Of a stretch of 64,000 bases of DNA, positions 1 through 7,720 are shown piece after piece. The notes beneath the pieces were generated by a model that worked only from the letters and a program-made list of their open reading frames with translations, made no database searches and was not told the origin of the DNA. Made by a program: the position numbers and the translations under genes. The stretch spans positions 434,001 through 498,000 of the forward strand of contig NZ_JBBOCJ010000001.1 of the NCBI RefSeq assembly GCF_038002345.1, written 5' to 3'. Position 1 is the first letter of the stretch. Every line of letters starts with the position of its first letter. Origin of the DNA: Paenibacillus sp. FSL M7-0420. Lineage in GTDB: Bacteria; Bacillota; Bacilli; Paenibacillales; Paenibacillaceae.

Positions 1-716
1 CGATGGTAGATGAGGCAGTGAGCCATCTCACGCTCAGGGAGGAGCTGCCGGTGGCAGTGGCTTTCCTTGAGCTGGTAGAAGGACGATTGATACAAGATGG
101 AATTGATAAGCTGGAACATGCAGGGGTCACAGATATTATTGTGATCCCCTTGTTTGTGTCTTCCGGCAGCACGCATGTCGATGAGATAGAATATGCGCTG
201 GGTGCGAAGCCGGTTCCTGAACGGGAGACCGATCTTGAGCCGTTCAGAGTTGCTGCGAAGATTCATTACGGCTATCCGGTCGATGACGATCCCGATATTG
301 CACAGATGCTGTGGGATAAGCTCCGGGGACTGTCGAAGCATCCCGGCAGAGAGATGGTGCTGCTGGTCGGACACGGCAGCAGGCATGACGGCTTCCGGCA
401 GCGCTGGGAGCAGGGCATCTATTCGCTTGCGGCGCGGGTACGGGAGATAAGCGGGCTGGCCGCGGCTGATTACGGGCTGTTGAACCCGGATAGTGTAAGA
501 AGCCGGGTGGTGCATTGGCAGGAGCAGGGCTATGATGTGCTGGTGGCTCCGCTCTTTTTGAGTGAGGGGTACTTCACCAAGGTGGTTATTCCGCAGCGGC
601 TGGAGGGGCTGAATTATGCTTACTCCGGCCAGACGCTGCTGCCGCATCCGCTGCTGCCGCGCTGGATTCAGCGGCAGGTGGAAGCAGCGCTCCAGCGCCT
701 GGAGGGTCAGCGTTAA
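1..716 (+). CDS. CbiX-like sirohydrochlorin chelatase, 5' end cut by window
   Basis: This is a cytosolic chelatase-like protein of the CbiX/SirB family, which inserts cobalt or iron into sirohydrochlorin for cobalamin or siroheme. The reading frame is open from the first base and ends with TAA at 714-716. The visible part is about 237 residues with two halves: an N-terminal half containing VIPLFVSSGSTHVDEI and a C-terminal half with LLVGHGSRHDGF and VAPLFLSEGYF. The two halves repeat the same fold, as in long-form CbiX. The usual MKxGIL-xSHGSR start with the first metal-binding His is missing, so roughly 20-25 residues lie before the window. The next gene follows after a 104-base gap with its own promoter. 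The family is fairly sure; the metal is not. Confidence 0.8.
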   Translation, partial: MVDEAVSHLTLREELPVAVAFLELVEGRLIQDGIDKLEHAGVTDIIVIPLFVSSGSTHVDEIEYALGAKPVPERETDLEPFRVAAKIHYGYPVDDDPDIAQMLWDKLRGLSKHPGREMVLLVGHGSRHDGFRQRWEQGIYSLAARVREISGLAAADYGLLNPDSVRSRVVHWQEQGYDVLVAPLFLSEGYFTKVVIPQRLEGLNYAYSGQTLLPHPLLPRWIQRQVEAALQRLEGQR

Positions 717-749
717 ATCGTAGGCGGGTAATGTAGCTGGCCCCTGACA

Positions 750-779
750 TTGCTTGTGGGGTACAGAATTGGGTATAAT
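750..779 (+). promoter_or_regulatory. Sigma-A-type promoter before the diacylglycerol kinase gene
   Basis: A -35-like TTGCTT at 750-755 and a perfect TATAAT at 774-779 are separated by 18 bases. The start codon of the next gene is 41 bases downstream. Confidence 0.6.
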
Positions 780-820
780 CAGTAAAGTTATCCATTATAT
801 AAACAGGTGGCGTTCCGGTA

Positions 821-1711
821 ATGAAAACTGCGAGATTGATTTATAATCCCACTTCTGGTCGGGAAGAAATGAAAAGACGACTCGCCGATATTCTAGACCG
901 GCTGGATATGGGCGGTATCGAAGCTACCTGCCATGCAACAACGGGAGAGGGCGATGCTACTGCGGCTGCAGCCCAGGCTGTGGAACGCGGTACTTATGAT
1001 CTGATCATAGCTGCCGGAGGCGACGGTACGCTCAATGAAGTGATTAACGGGATGGCGGAGAAGCCGAACCTTCCCCCGCTCGGCATCTTGCCGCTGGGCA
1101 CGACGAATGATTTCGCGCGGGCTATGGGCATTCCGAAGAATTGGGAGGAAGCCTGCGACCTGATTCTGCGCCAGGAAGCGCGCCTGATCGATCTCGGCAA
1201 AGCCAATGACCGTTACTTCATTAATATAGCAGGCGGCGGACAGCTGACGGAGCTGACCTATGAGGTCCCCAGCAAGCTGAAGACCATGATGGGCCAGCTC
1301 GCCTATTACCTGAAGGGGATCGAGAAGATGGCCAGCCTTGCTCCGCAAGAGCTGTACATCCGCGCGAACGGCCAGGAGATGATCCATGACGAGTTCATGC
1401 TCTTCCTGATCGCCAACACGAATTCGGTCGGCGGCTTCGAGAAGCTGGCTCCGGGTGCGCGCATCGATGACGGCCTGCTCGATGTTATTGCCGTTAAGAA
1501 ATGCAACCTGGCCGAGTTCATCCGGCTGGTGCGTCTAACCATTCGGGGCGAGCACCTGAATGACAAGAAGGTTGTCTATTTCCGCACCGATGCCATGGAG
1601 GTTACCTCTCCAGGCTACGTTCAGCTGAACCTGGACGGTGAGCTGGGCGGCACCCTGCCGGGCAACTTCAGCATTTTGCCGCAGCATCTGCAGATTTTTG
1701 CGCAGAATTAA
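821..1711 (+). CDS. dgkB: Diacylglycerol/lipid kinase (DgkB/YerQ type)
   Basis: The protein is a soluble 296-residue lipid kinase that phosphorylates diacylglycerol to phosphatidate and so recycles lipid head-group by-products. The start MKTARLIYNPTSGRE is the family's usual first strand. The nucleotide-binding signature AAGGDGTLNEVINGM lies near residue 65, followed by LGILPLGTTNDFARA near 90. The length is typical. The ATG at 821 has AGGTGG upstream and is preceded by a good promoter. The next gene, an rRNA methyltransferase, starts 34 bases after the stop, and dgkB-rlmD is a common pairing in Bacillales. The family assignment is firm; substrate preference is inferred from the family. Confidence 0.9.
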   Translation: MKTARLIYNPTSGREEMKRRLADILDRLDMGGIEATCHATTGEGDATAAAAQAVERGTYDLIIAAGGDGTLNEVINGMAEKPNLPPLGILPLGTTNDFARAMGIPKNWEEACDLILRQEARLIDLGKANDRYFINIAGGGQLTELTYEVPSKLKTMMGQLAYYLKGIEKMASLAPQELYIRANGQEMIHDEFMLFLIANTNSVGGFEKLAPGARIDDGLLDVIAVKKCNLAEFIRLVRLTIRGEHLNDKKVVYFRTDAMEVTSPGYVQLNLDGELGGTLPGNFSILPQHLQIFAQN

Positions 1712-1745
1712 TTGTGAAGAACATGAAAGAAGTGAACCTATACAC

Positions 1746-3224
1746 ATGAATAAACAACGCAGCAGGCGCAGCGCAAGCCGCCGGGAGCAAGGGGCGGCCC
1801 CTGTCGCCGGACTGCCGGTGAATAAGAATGATGAGGTCCTGCTCGATATTATCGGCATGACCCATGAAGGTGAAGGGGTAGGCCGCGTAGAGGGCTTTAC
1901 CCTATTTGTGCAGGGCGCTCTTCCCGGTGAGAGAGTCCGGGCCAGAGTGCTCAAGACCAAAAAACAGTACGGCTACGCCAAGCTGCTGGAGCTGGTGCAG
2001 GCCAGCCCCGACCGCATCGCGCCGCCCTGCCCGATCTATGATCAGTGTGGCGGCTGCCAGCTGCAGCATATGGACTATACCGCGCAGCTCGCGTGGAAGC
2101 GCCAGCTGGTGGTGGATAACCTCCAGCGGATCGGGAAGCTGGAGGTGGCCGGTGCGGCGGGGGCTGATGCGGCAAGTGCATCAGGGGCTCAAGGCGAAGG
2201 CATCCGCGTGCTGCCTACCCTTGGCATGGACGAGCCATGGCGTTACCGTAACAAGGCCCAGGTGCCTATCGGGGTGACCGAAGGCGGTCTGGTCGGCGGC
2301 TTCTATGCACGGGGCAGTCACCGGATCATCGACATGGAGACCTGCCTGATCCAGCATGAGGACAACGACAAGGTCGTTGCTGCTGTCAAAAGCCTCGGCC
2401 GTGAGCTGGGCATCACCGCCTATGACGAAGAGACCGCCCGTGGACTGCTCCGCCACGTGGTGGTGAAGAAGGCGTTCCGCACCGGCCAGATGATGCTGGT
2501 GCTGGTCACGAACGGCCGGGATATCCCGCACCTGGACGCCTGGCTCGGCAGTATCCGCGAGCAGCTTCCGGCAGTGGTCAGCATCTGCCAGAACATCAAC
2601 ACCCAGCGCACCAATGTCATCTTCGGCAACGATACCCGCGTCCTCTGGGGCAGCGAGGTCATCTACGACTACATTGGCGAGGTGCAGTTCGCCATCTCGG
2701 CGCGCTCCTTCTACCAGGTGAACCCTGCACAGACTGAGGTGCTATACGGCAGAACGCTGGAGTATGCTGCGCTAACCGGCAAGGAGACTGTAATCGATGC
2801 CTACTGCGGCATCGGCACCATCTCCCTGTTCCTGGCCCAGCATGCGGATCAGGTGTATGGTGTGGAAATCGTGCCCGAAGCCATCGAGGACGCCCGCGCC
2901 AACGCGAAGCTGAACGGAATGAACAACGTGAAGTTCGAAGTCGGCGCTTCGGAGGATGTCATCCCGGCCTGGAAAGAACAGGGCATCACCCCGGACGTCA
3001 TCGTCGTCGATCCCCCGCGCAAGGGCTGCGACCCGCGCCTGCTGGAGACCATCCTGCTGATGCAGCCGGAGCGTGTCGTGTACGTGTCATGCAACCCATC
3101 TACCCTGGCCCGCGACCTGCGGGTGCTGGAGGATGGGGGCTACCGGACGGTGGAGGTTACGCCGGTGGATATGTTCCCGCATACGACACATATCGAATCA
3201 GTCGCTCTACTGGAGCTGAAATAG
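1746..3224 (+). CDS. rlmD: 23S rRNA (uracil-5)-methyltransferase RlmD/RlmCD
   Basis: A 492-residue SAM-dependent methyltransferase that makes 5-methyluridine in 23S rRNA. A TRAM domain lies near residues 25-85 (IGMTHEGEGVGR). An iron-sulfur Cys cluster follows (CPIYDQCGGCQ), then the SAM site VIDAYCGIGTISLF, the DPPRKGCD motif and the catalytic Cys in VYVSCNPSTLARDL. The ATG at 1746 is preferred to an upstream in-frame one because it gives the normal N-terminus. The last ~15 codons (from about 3181) appear to be supplied by the integrated element: the displaced original end, encoding PHTVHVESVAVLELK, sits at 19587-19634 next to the normal terminator. The gene is intact despite the insertion. 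Confidence 0.92.
   Translation: MNKQRSRRSASRREQGAAPVAGLPVNKNDEVLLDIIGMTHEGEGVGRVEGFTLFVQGALPGERVRARVLKTKKQYGYAKLLELVQASPDRIAPPCPIYDQCGGCQLQHMDYTAQLAWKRQLVVDNLQRIGKLEVAGAAGADAASASGAQGEGIRVLPTLGMDEPWRYRNKAQVPIGVTEGGLVGGFYARGSHRIIDMETCLIQHEDNDKVVAAVKSLGRELGITAYDEETARGLLRHVVVKKAFRTGQMMLVLVTNGRDIPHLDAWLGSIREQLPAVVSICQNINTQRTNVIFGNDTRVLWGSEVIYDYIGEVQFAISARSFYQVNPAQTEVLYGRTLEYAALTGKETVIDAYCGIGTISLFLAQHADQVYGVEIVPEAIEDARANAKLNGMNNVKFEVGASEDVIPAWKEQGITPDVIVVDPPRKGCDPRLLETILLMQPERVVYVSCNPSTLARDLRVLEDGGYRTVEVTPVDMFPHTTHIESVALLELK
3177..3224 (+). other. attL: left junction of the integrated element in rlmD
   Basis: The bases CCCGCATACG and TACTGGAGCTGAA in the last 50 bases of rlmD recur in the same order and frame at 19586-19634. 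Between them the copies differ only at mostly silent positions (HTTHIESVALLELK against HTVHVESVAVLELK). The simplest reading is that crossover took place in CCCGCATACG and the element brought a replacement 3' end. The exact core could instead be the second shared block. Confidence 0.65.
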
Positions 3225-3227
3225 TAC

Positions 3228-3345
3228 AGTGGTGGGAAGCCTTATGTATCAAGGGTTTTTGCGGTGATACAGATGCGTGGAAGTTGGTAGGACAGTGAGT
3301 GGAATTGTTCATTGATGTGAAATTGATGTGAAAAGCCTAAATAAT
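3228..3345. promoter_or_regulatory. Left arm: inverted end sequence and integrase arm-site repeats
   Basis: AGTGGTGGGAA at 3228-3238 is repeated in inverted orientation at 19545-19555 near the other end. TTGATGTGAA occurs in two tandem copies around 3313-3335, and the right end has two similar copies plus a third partial one around 19451-19483. Short direct repeats near both ends of an element next to a tyrosine integrase are the expected look of arm-type binding sites. Function is inferred. Confidence 0.5.
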
Positions 3346-3380
3346 CGCCAGTAAATAAATATAATTCGACATAAAAGAAA

Positions 3381-3425
3381 GCAAGAAGGCGCTCGGGAAT
3401 TACTCCTGAAGCGTCTTTATTTTTG
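3381..3425 (+). terminator. Terminator after rlmD, overlapping the integrase 3' end
   Basis: An imperfect hairpin (AAGGCGCTCGGGA paired with TCCTGAAGCGTCTT) is followed by TATTTTTG on the plus strand. The surrounding ~65 bases closely match the original rlmD terminator at 19635-19702, so the element carries a copy of the gene end and also of its terminator. The last codons of the integrase, on the other strand, run into it. Confidence 0.6.
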
Positions 3426-4641
3426 TGTTTTTTCCTTTTTTGGAAAACAGGGAGTCCAGCTTATCTGCTGCAGCCTGGTCCGCAGACTGGAGCGCATGGC
3501 CGTAAATATTCATCGTTGTGGTGATATTCCCGTGACCCAGCCGCTCCGAAATGATCTTGGCATGAACGCCCTGGTTAATGAGCAGTGTGGCCGAGGTGTG
3601 CCGTAAATCGTGGAAGCGGATATAGCGCAGGTTGTTATTCTTGATGAATTGCCGGAACCACAGGTAAGGGCGTTCATGATGGAATGGGGATCCGTCCGCA
3701 TGGCAAAACATGAAATGCCACTCCCGGCCTTCCCGATCCCTCCCGTTCCAGGCATCACCCAGTTTGTCCCGCTCCTTCACCCTATAGGCGTAATAATCCC
3801 GCAGTTCCTCCAGCACAGAGGCCGGCAGCGTAACCTTGCGTTTGGAGTTCTTGGTCTTCGGTTCCTTGACGATGATCTCACCCTTGAGGGCTTGAACAAG
3901 CGTTTGAGAAACATCAATTACCCCCGTCTTCCAGTCCACATGCCGCCATTCCAGTCCTAGCAGCTCCCCGCGCCGCATGCCAGTAGTCAGGGCCAGCGTA
4001 ATCAGCATACGCCAGTGGATCGGTTCCTTCTCAATCGCCTGAAGCAGCAGCTCTACCTCATGCTCATCATAAGGGACGATTTCCTTACTGGTAACCTTCG
4101 GCTTCTGGACCGCAGCTACAGGGTTGCTCTTAATGATCTTCCATTCCACAGCCCGCGAGAAGATGTTTTTCAGAATACGGTGGTTGATCTGGACTGTCCC
4201 TGATGAGAGACCGCCGCTTTTCTTATCGCCCCGGCCGCCGTCCTGGCTGAGCAATTCAAGGAAGTCGACAATATGGAGCGGCTTCATATCTTCCAGCTTC
4301 ATGTGGCCGAATGTTGGCAAGATCCGTGTCTTCAGGTGGGACTCATACGCGGTGAGCGTCTTATGCTCCAACTGCTTCGCGGCGTATTTCGTCCGCCACT
4401 CCTCCACAAAATCCGTAATGGTCATTTTCTGTGGAGCGATGTACTCTCCGGCCTGAACCTCTTCACGGAATTTGTTGTATTCCATGTCCAGGTGATCCTG
4501 CAGCCGCTTCTTGGTCTTCAGTAAGGATTCATCGGTTATTGTTACTGTCTTGGTGCGGCGGCCGTATTTTCCGTTAGCCTGGACGCCAGTGTAGACAGTG
4601 AAGCACCAGCTATTATCCCCGCGTTTTTGAATGTTTGCCAT
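3400..4641 (-). CDS. int: Tyrosine site-specific integrase
   Basis: A 413-residue phage-type integrase that should catalyse insertion and excision of the element between 3177 and 19594. It has an N-terminal arm-binding AP2-like region (MANIQKRGDNSWCF), a core-binding SAM-like domain near residues 75-175 and the catalytic domain. The catalytic residues visible are Arg223 in TTGMRRGELL, His344 and Arg347 in HDLRHTSATLL, His370 in GHGN and the nucleophile Tyr380 in MNIYGH. The start at 4641 has AAAGGAG six bases upstream; the frame extends further upstream, but there it overlaps the repressor gene. All key residues are present, so the enzyme may still be active. Confidence 0.93.
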   Translation of the reverse strand: MANIQKRGDNSWCFTVYTGVQANGKYGRRTKTVTITDESLLKTKKRLQDHLDMEYNKFREEVQAGEYIAPQKMTITDFVEEWRTKYAAKQLEHKTLTAYESHLKTRILPTFGHMKLEDMKPLHIVDFLELLSQDGGRGDKKSGGLSSGTVQINHRILKNIFSRAVEWKIIKSNPVAAVQKPKVTSKEIVPYDEHEVELLLQAIEKEPIHWRMLITLALTTGMRRGELLGLEWRHVDWKTGVIDVSQTLVQALKGEIIVKEPKTKNSKRKVTLPASVLEELRDYYAYRVKERDKLGDAWNGRDREGREWHFMFCHADGSPFHHERPYLWFRQFIKNNNLRYIRFHDLRHTSATLLINQGVHAKIISERLGHGNITTTMNIYGHALQSADQAAADKLDSLFSKKGKNTKIKTLQE

Positions 4642-4706
4642 TGTGTTTGCTCCTTTCGATAGATAAAGGGGGTGGCTTAAACCCACATGCTTAATGCCTA
4701 CTGACC

Positions 4707-5222
4707 TTATTGATATTGAGGAAATATAGCTTGAAGAACGCCTAGAATCTGCTGACATTCTTGCCTTGAAAGTTTATGTCCGTTGTATATAGGGAACGGG
4801 GAGGTTTCTCGGGTTAGTAATTTTCTTAAATCCACGATCTCAGCAATATTTTCTGAATCAGTGAGGTCCGCATCACCAAAAATCTCTTGTGCTTCCCGTA
4901 GCCTTACCCCTTTAGCTAGGTCATCATATCCTGCGAGCTGAAGCAGATCTGAATACCCGACATTAAGAGCCGGAGCAAGTTTCTCCAAATACTCAGGAGC
5001 AGGTAAGTACTTTTTCTTTCCAGTCTCGACCTGTGAAAGGTGGGAAGTGGAGTAACCTGTTAATTCACCTAAAGCGGCCAAAGTTAAGCCTCGTTCTTCT
5101 CTAAGCGCCTTTAACCATTCCCCGTAAGTCTTAACGTCTAAAGGTCCACTATCAACATGTGCTCGTGCTGATGCTGGCACATGTTCAGGTTTTAAGTCTA
5201 ATGAATCGTAACCATCTTCCAT
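4707..5222 (-). CDS. CI-like phage repressor (XRE family)
   Basis: A 171-residue DNA-binding protein with one helix-turn-helix near residues 34-75 (LREERGLTLAALGELTGYS, then LSQVETGKK). A short acidic N-terminal extension precedes it and a C-terminal helical part follows, without a visible Ser/Lys LexA-type protease site. It is transcribed in the same direction as the integrase and away from the Cro-like gene, which is the usual lysogeny switch or the stl-like position in satellites. The start has AAAGGGAG at a good distance. It probably keeps the rightward operon silent; whether it responds to SOS or to a helper-phage protein cannot be read from the sequence. Confidence 0.85.
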   Translation of the reverse strand: MEDGYDSLDLKPEHVPASARAHVDSGPLDVKTYGEWLKALREERGLTLAALGELTGYSTSHLSQVETGKKKYLPAPEYLEKLAPALNVGYSDLLQLAGYDDLAKGVRLREAQEIFGDADLTDSENIAEIVDLRKLLTRETSPFPIYNGHKLSRQECQQILGVLQAIFPQYQ

Positions 5223-5279
5223 ATTAGTTCGCTCCCTTTAAGTTAAAGTATATATTAATTCTACAATTACATTCCCTAA

Positions 5280-5385
5280 AAGTAAATATTTTATTCTTAG
5301 TACTTGAAAAAAGTGTTGAGCAATGTTATTCTCATACCGTAAACAATTTATTTACTTACTGAGAGTGTAAAAGGAGGCGCAATTA
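5280..5385. promoter_or_regulatory. Divergent switch region with promoter and operators
   Basis: A promoter for the rightward genes reads TTGAAA at 5304-5309 and TATTCT at 5327-5332 with a 17-base spacer. The inverted pair GTAAA/TTTAC (5339-5355) lies just downstream, and AGTAAAT at 5281 is the inverse of ATTTACT at 5350, so these are candidate repressor and Cro sites. An AAAGGAGG ribosome site precedes 5386. Confidence 0.55.
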
Positions 5386-5619
5386 ATGAAAGCTGTTGTT
5401 AAAACGGAAAGGCTGGCGGAGTTAATGTTCCGTCGCGGTTGGTCCCGTAGACAACTGGCTAAAAATGCGGGAATCGGTGAAGTGACCGCTCAGCAGATAT
5501 GCAGCGGCGCTCGAAATCCGAGCCCCCCGGTGGCTAAGAAGTTGACGGATGTTTTTGGGGTAGACTTCTCGGAATTATTCGAGTTGGAGACTGCCAACAA
5601 ATCTGAGCAGGGAGCGTAG
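5386..5619 (+). CDS. Cro-like XRE regulator
   Basis: A 77-residue protein that is almost entirely one helix-turn-helix domain (FRRGWSRRQLAKNAGIGE, then VTAQQICSGARNPS). It is the first gene of the rightward operon and lies 163 bases from the divergent repressor, so it likely acts as the Cro or str-like partner. The start is set by AAAGGAGG eight bases upstream. Confidence 0.8.
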   Translation: MKAVVKTERLAELMFRRGWSRRQLAKNAGIGEVTAQQICSGARNPSPPVAKKLTDVFGVDFSELFELETANKSEQGA

Positions 5620-5622
5620 GTG

Positions 5623-5742
5623 ATGAGATTCTTCGGAACTTATCAGAATGGTCGGCTTTGGGTCCGTACAGTGCGAGGCAATCTGATCGCATTAGAGTTG
5701 TCGGCCCAGACTTATCCAGTATGCAGCTTTGACAGGAAATGA
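5623..5742 (+). CDS. Small hypothetical protein, 39 residues
   Basis: A short frame (MRFFGTYQNGRLWVRTVRG, ending in SFDRK) begins directly after the Cro-like gene, with CAGGGAG upstream. It is in operon position between two supported genes. I recognise no family. The aromatic/basic start and tight spacing make expression plausible but unproven. Confidence 0.45.
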   Translation: MRFFGTYQNGRLWVRTVRGNLIALELSAQTYPVCSFDRK

Positions 5743-5773
5743 ATAACTCAAACCTGAGAGGAGGTCAATAGCT

Positions 5774-6103
5774 TTGAATGATCTAGAATACACGGCCGCA
5801 CAGCGGCGCCGGGAGCTGGAACAGAAACATTTTCCTCAGGGGATGGAGCCTGGCATGATCGCATTGCTGGATGAGGTAGAGCAGCTTCTGATTAAAACCT
5901 ACCACGCAGGCCAGCAAGAGTCAGATCAGTTATCAGTGCAGGGGTGGAGTAATCAGTCAGCCGCAGGTTATACCATCATGGCTGCGGAGAGTGTGGGGTT
6001 CACAGAAGGACAGATTCAAGCCCTGGTGAACAGACTTCATAACCGCTTCGACATGGTCACCCTGGAAGAGGCAGCGGCTCTTTATTGTAATTCTCCATAT
6101 TGA
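5774..6103 (+). CDS. Hypothetical phage protein, 109 residues
   Basis: A soluble acidic protein of the early operon that begins with TTG at 5774 behind AGGAGG nine bases upstream. No ATG gives a better start. It contains a charged helix (QRRRELEQKHFPQ) and a C-terminal part rich in helical residues (EGQIQALVNRLHNRF). I recognise no domain. It sits between the switch genes and the primase, where satellites and phages carry small host-control or excision proteins. Confidence 0.6.
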   Translation: MNDLEYTAAQRRRELEQKHFPQGMEPGMIALLDEVEQLLIKTYHAGQQESDQLSVQGWSNQSAAGYTIMAAESVGFTEGQIQALVNRLHNRFDMVTLEEAAALYCNSPY

Positions 6104-6156
6104 AGGGCGTTTATAGGAGGCGTTGTTGATGGATGTGCGGACAGAAGAAAATACAA

Positions 6157-6202
6157 ATCGCCTTTAACGAAGTGTCCTTGGCGGGGTCTCGTTAAAGGCG
6201 AT
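6157..6202. repeat. Perfect 14-bp inverted repeat with 18-base loop
   Basis: ATCGCCTTTAACGA at 6157-6170 pairs exactly with TCGTTAAAGGCGAT at 6189-6202. No T-run follows, so it is not a normal terminator. A 12-codon frame starting at 6129 behind AGGAGG ends inside the left arm. Confidence 0.7.
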
Positions 6203-6293
6203 CAACATTAAATCTATGGGTGCTCTTTCTGCAATTATATCGTTCTTGGTATGAGGCGGTCAAGAGTGGAGCCCGATCTCAGGAGGAATTACC

Positions 6294-6932
6294 ATGTCAA
6301 CTATCTCACCTAAAACAGAATCAAAGGCGGAGTTTCTGGCTTCCAGCTTCACAAGAATTATTGAAAATGGAAAGCTGCCTGCACTGTTCAACCTTGTTAT
6401 GGCTGAAGGCCGGCGAATTCTGGATGATGACAATTATGAGTCTGCTGATGAGAAGCGCAATCTTCTGAATACCACATTGGGTGAAACGAAACAGGCTTTG
6501 GCCATTGCTGTCAAACGCAAGATCCGCTGCTGTGGCTTTCCGCTGGAGGTCAGGGGTGGTTATGACCGCAAGACTGGTCATCATTCGTTGCTGGTCCGCT
6601 GCAATCATTGTGGCTACTCATTGTATATGGAAGAGGAGGGGGAGACAAGATACGTTCCGGGGAAGTTGAACAGCCTAGCTGCATTTGCGCCGAAGAGAGC
6701 AGCGAGAGTTGCTATCACGCTGCGCATGGCGCGGGATCGGGCCGGATACACCGAAGTGGCAGCGGCAAAACTGTTGGGGATCAAAACCAAGAGGCTGAGG
6801 GAGTTGGAACTGGACTGCAGTAAGACACGCCTCAATCTGGCAGAGAGATTTTGTGAGCTCTACCGCTGCTTCTCGCTGGATCAGATTCATTGGGGCCGGG
6901 AGGACGCATACAAACAGGGAGAGGGGGCTTAA
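6294..6932 (+). CDS. Zinc-ribbon plus helix-turn-helix phage protein
   Basis: A 212-residue protein, start set by AGGAGG seven bases upstream. The middle part has metal-binding-type cysteines (IRCCGFPLEVRGG, then VRCNHCGYSLYM), and the C-terminal ~65 residues look like an XRE-type helix-turn-helix (RMARDRAGYTEVAAAKLLGI). It may be a transcription regulator of the early operon. No exact family is recognised. The next gene starts two bases after its stop. Confidence 0.6.
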   Translation: MSTISPKTESKAEFLASSFTRIIENGKLPALFNLVMAEGRRILDDDNYESADEKRNLLNTTLGETKQALAIAVKRKIRCCGFPLEVRGGYDRKTGHHSLLVRCNHCGYSLYMEEEGETRYVPGKLNSLAAFAPKRAARVAITLRMARDRAGYTEVAAAKLLGIKTKRLRELELDCSKTRLNLAERFCELYRCFSLDQIHWGREDAYKQGEGA

Positions 6933-6934
6933 GC

Positions 6935-7135
6935 ATGAATGAATCACAACAGGCCACAGTACAGCGTCAGACCTTGGATGTGAAGCAAGCTGCTGCGCTG
7001 ATCGGCGTATCCACGACATCCATCTATCAACTCTGCCGCGAACAGAAAATTCCTCATATTCGGGTTCGGGCCCGTATTTTATTTCATAGGACAGTGCTTG
7101 AAGAATGGTTACGGAGTGGTGGGGTGACAGTATGA
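6935..7135 (+). CDS. Excisionase-like helix-turn-helix protein
   Basis: A 66-residue MerR/Xis-type DNA-binding protein (LDVKQAAALIGVSTTSIYQL, then KIPHIRVRARILFHR). This is the pattern of HTH_17 excisionases that bind near the att sites. The ATG at 6935 has GAGGGGG upstream, and an earlier in-frame start would overlap the previous gene. It ends in a TGA that overlaps the next start by four bases, showing translational coupling. It could equally be a local regulator. Confidence 0.7.
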   Translation: MNESQQATVQRQTLDVKQAAALIGVSTTSIYQLCREQKIPHIRVRARILFHRTVLEEWLRSGGVTV

Positions 7136-7347
7136 ACCAACAACAAGTTAAAGTCCTGAGCGAGCTGGCGCTGCTGACCGGATGGAAGTATTCGATTTTA
7201 AACGAAGCGATGGCCCTCTTGAATGATCAGAGCTATACGCGTGAACAAGCAGCGCTGAAGCTGCTGGAAGTCGTAGCTGATATGGGGGACAGTGAGCAGG
7301 CTTACTTGTCCGCTGTGGTTGAAGCCAGGTTTGTGAAAGATCATTAA
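7132..7347 (+). CDS. Small hypothetical protein, 71 residues
   Basis: A helical acidic protein starting in the ATGA overlap with the preceding excisionase-like gene (MNQQQVKVLSELALLTGWK). I see no motif. The tight overlap and the good ribosome site of the neighbouring frame support that it is translated. Confidence 0.55.
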   Translation: MNQQQVKVLSELALLTGWKYSILNEAMALLNDQSYTREQAALKLLEVVADMGDSEQAYLSAVVEARFVKDH

Positions 7348-7369
7348 ATAATGAGAGGAGCTGAAGCGA

Positions 7370-7720
7370 TTGAAAACGGTGAGATTTTCACTTATAAGCC
7401 TTCAGGGGGAAATCATAAATAACTGGTCGGTTCCCTACGCCCGCCGTCATGCTGCACTTGATGTAGCAATTGACCGGGCAGAGGATGAAGGGCATGCGGG
7501 AGTACTATGGGCAGTCTTCAACAACGGAAAGACTCGGGATTTCGCATTTGATTCGCATGACCCACGTGCAATTTCGATATTCGCTGCTCAACTGCAGCCA
7601 TTCATGACCAAGCGGGGGACGTTTGATATTGATCGCTTCTTGCAGCAGCAGAAGAAAGAAGGTGCGGCGAATGCAGATGCGGGACGCGGCCGGGCAAGGT
7701 ATCAAGCCAGTCATTCATGA
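7370..7720 (+). CDS. Hypothetical protein, 116 residues, TTG start
   Basis: The frame begins with TTG at 7370 behind AGGAG eight to nine bases upstream. It has a beta-rich N-terminus (VRFSLISLQGEIINNW), a middle helix and a C-terminal tail rich in Arg and Gln that overlaps the primase gene by 50 bases. No family is recognised. Its position next to the replication gene suggests an accessory role in replication or its control. Confidence 0.5.
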   Translation: MKTVRFSLISLQGEIINNWSVPYARRHAALDVAIDRAEDEGHAGVLWAVFNNGKTRDFAFDSHDPRAISIFAAQLQPFMTKRGTFDIDRFLQQQKKEGAANADAGRGRARYQASHS

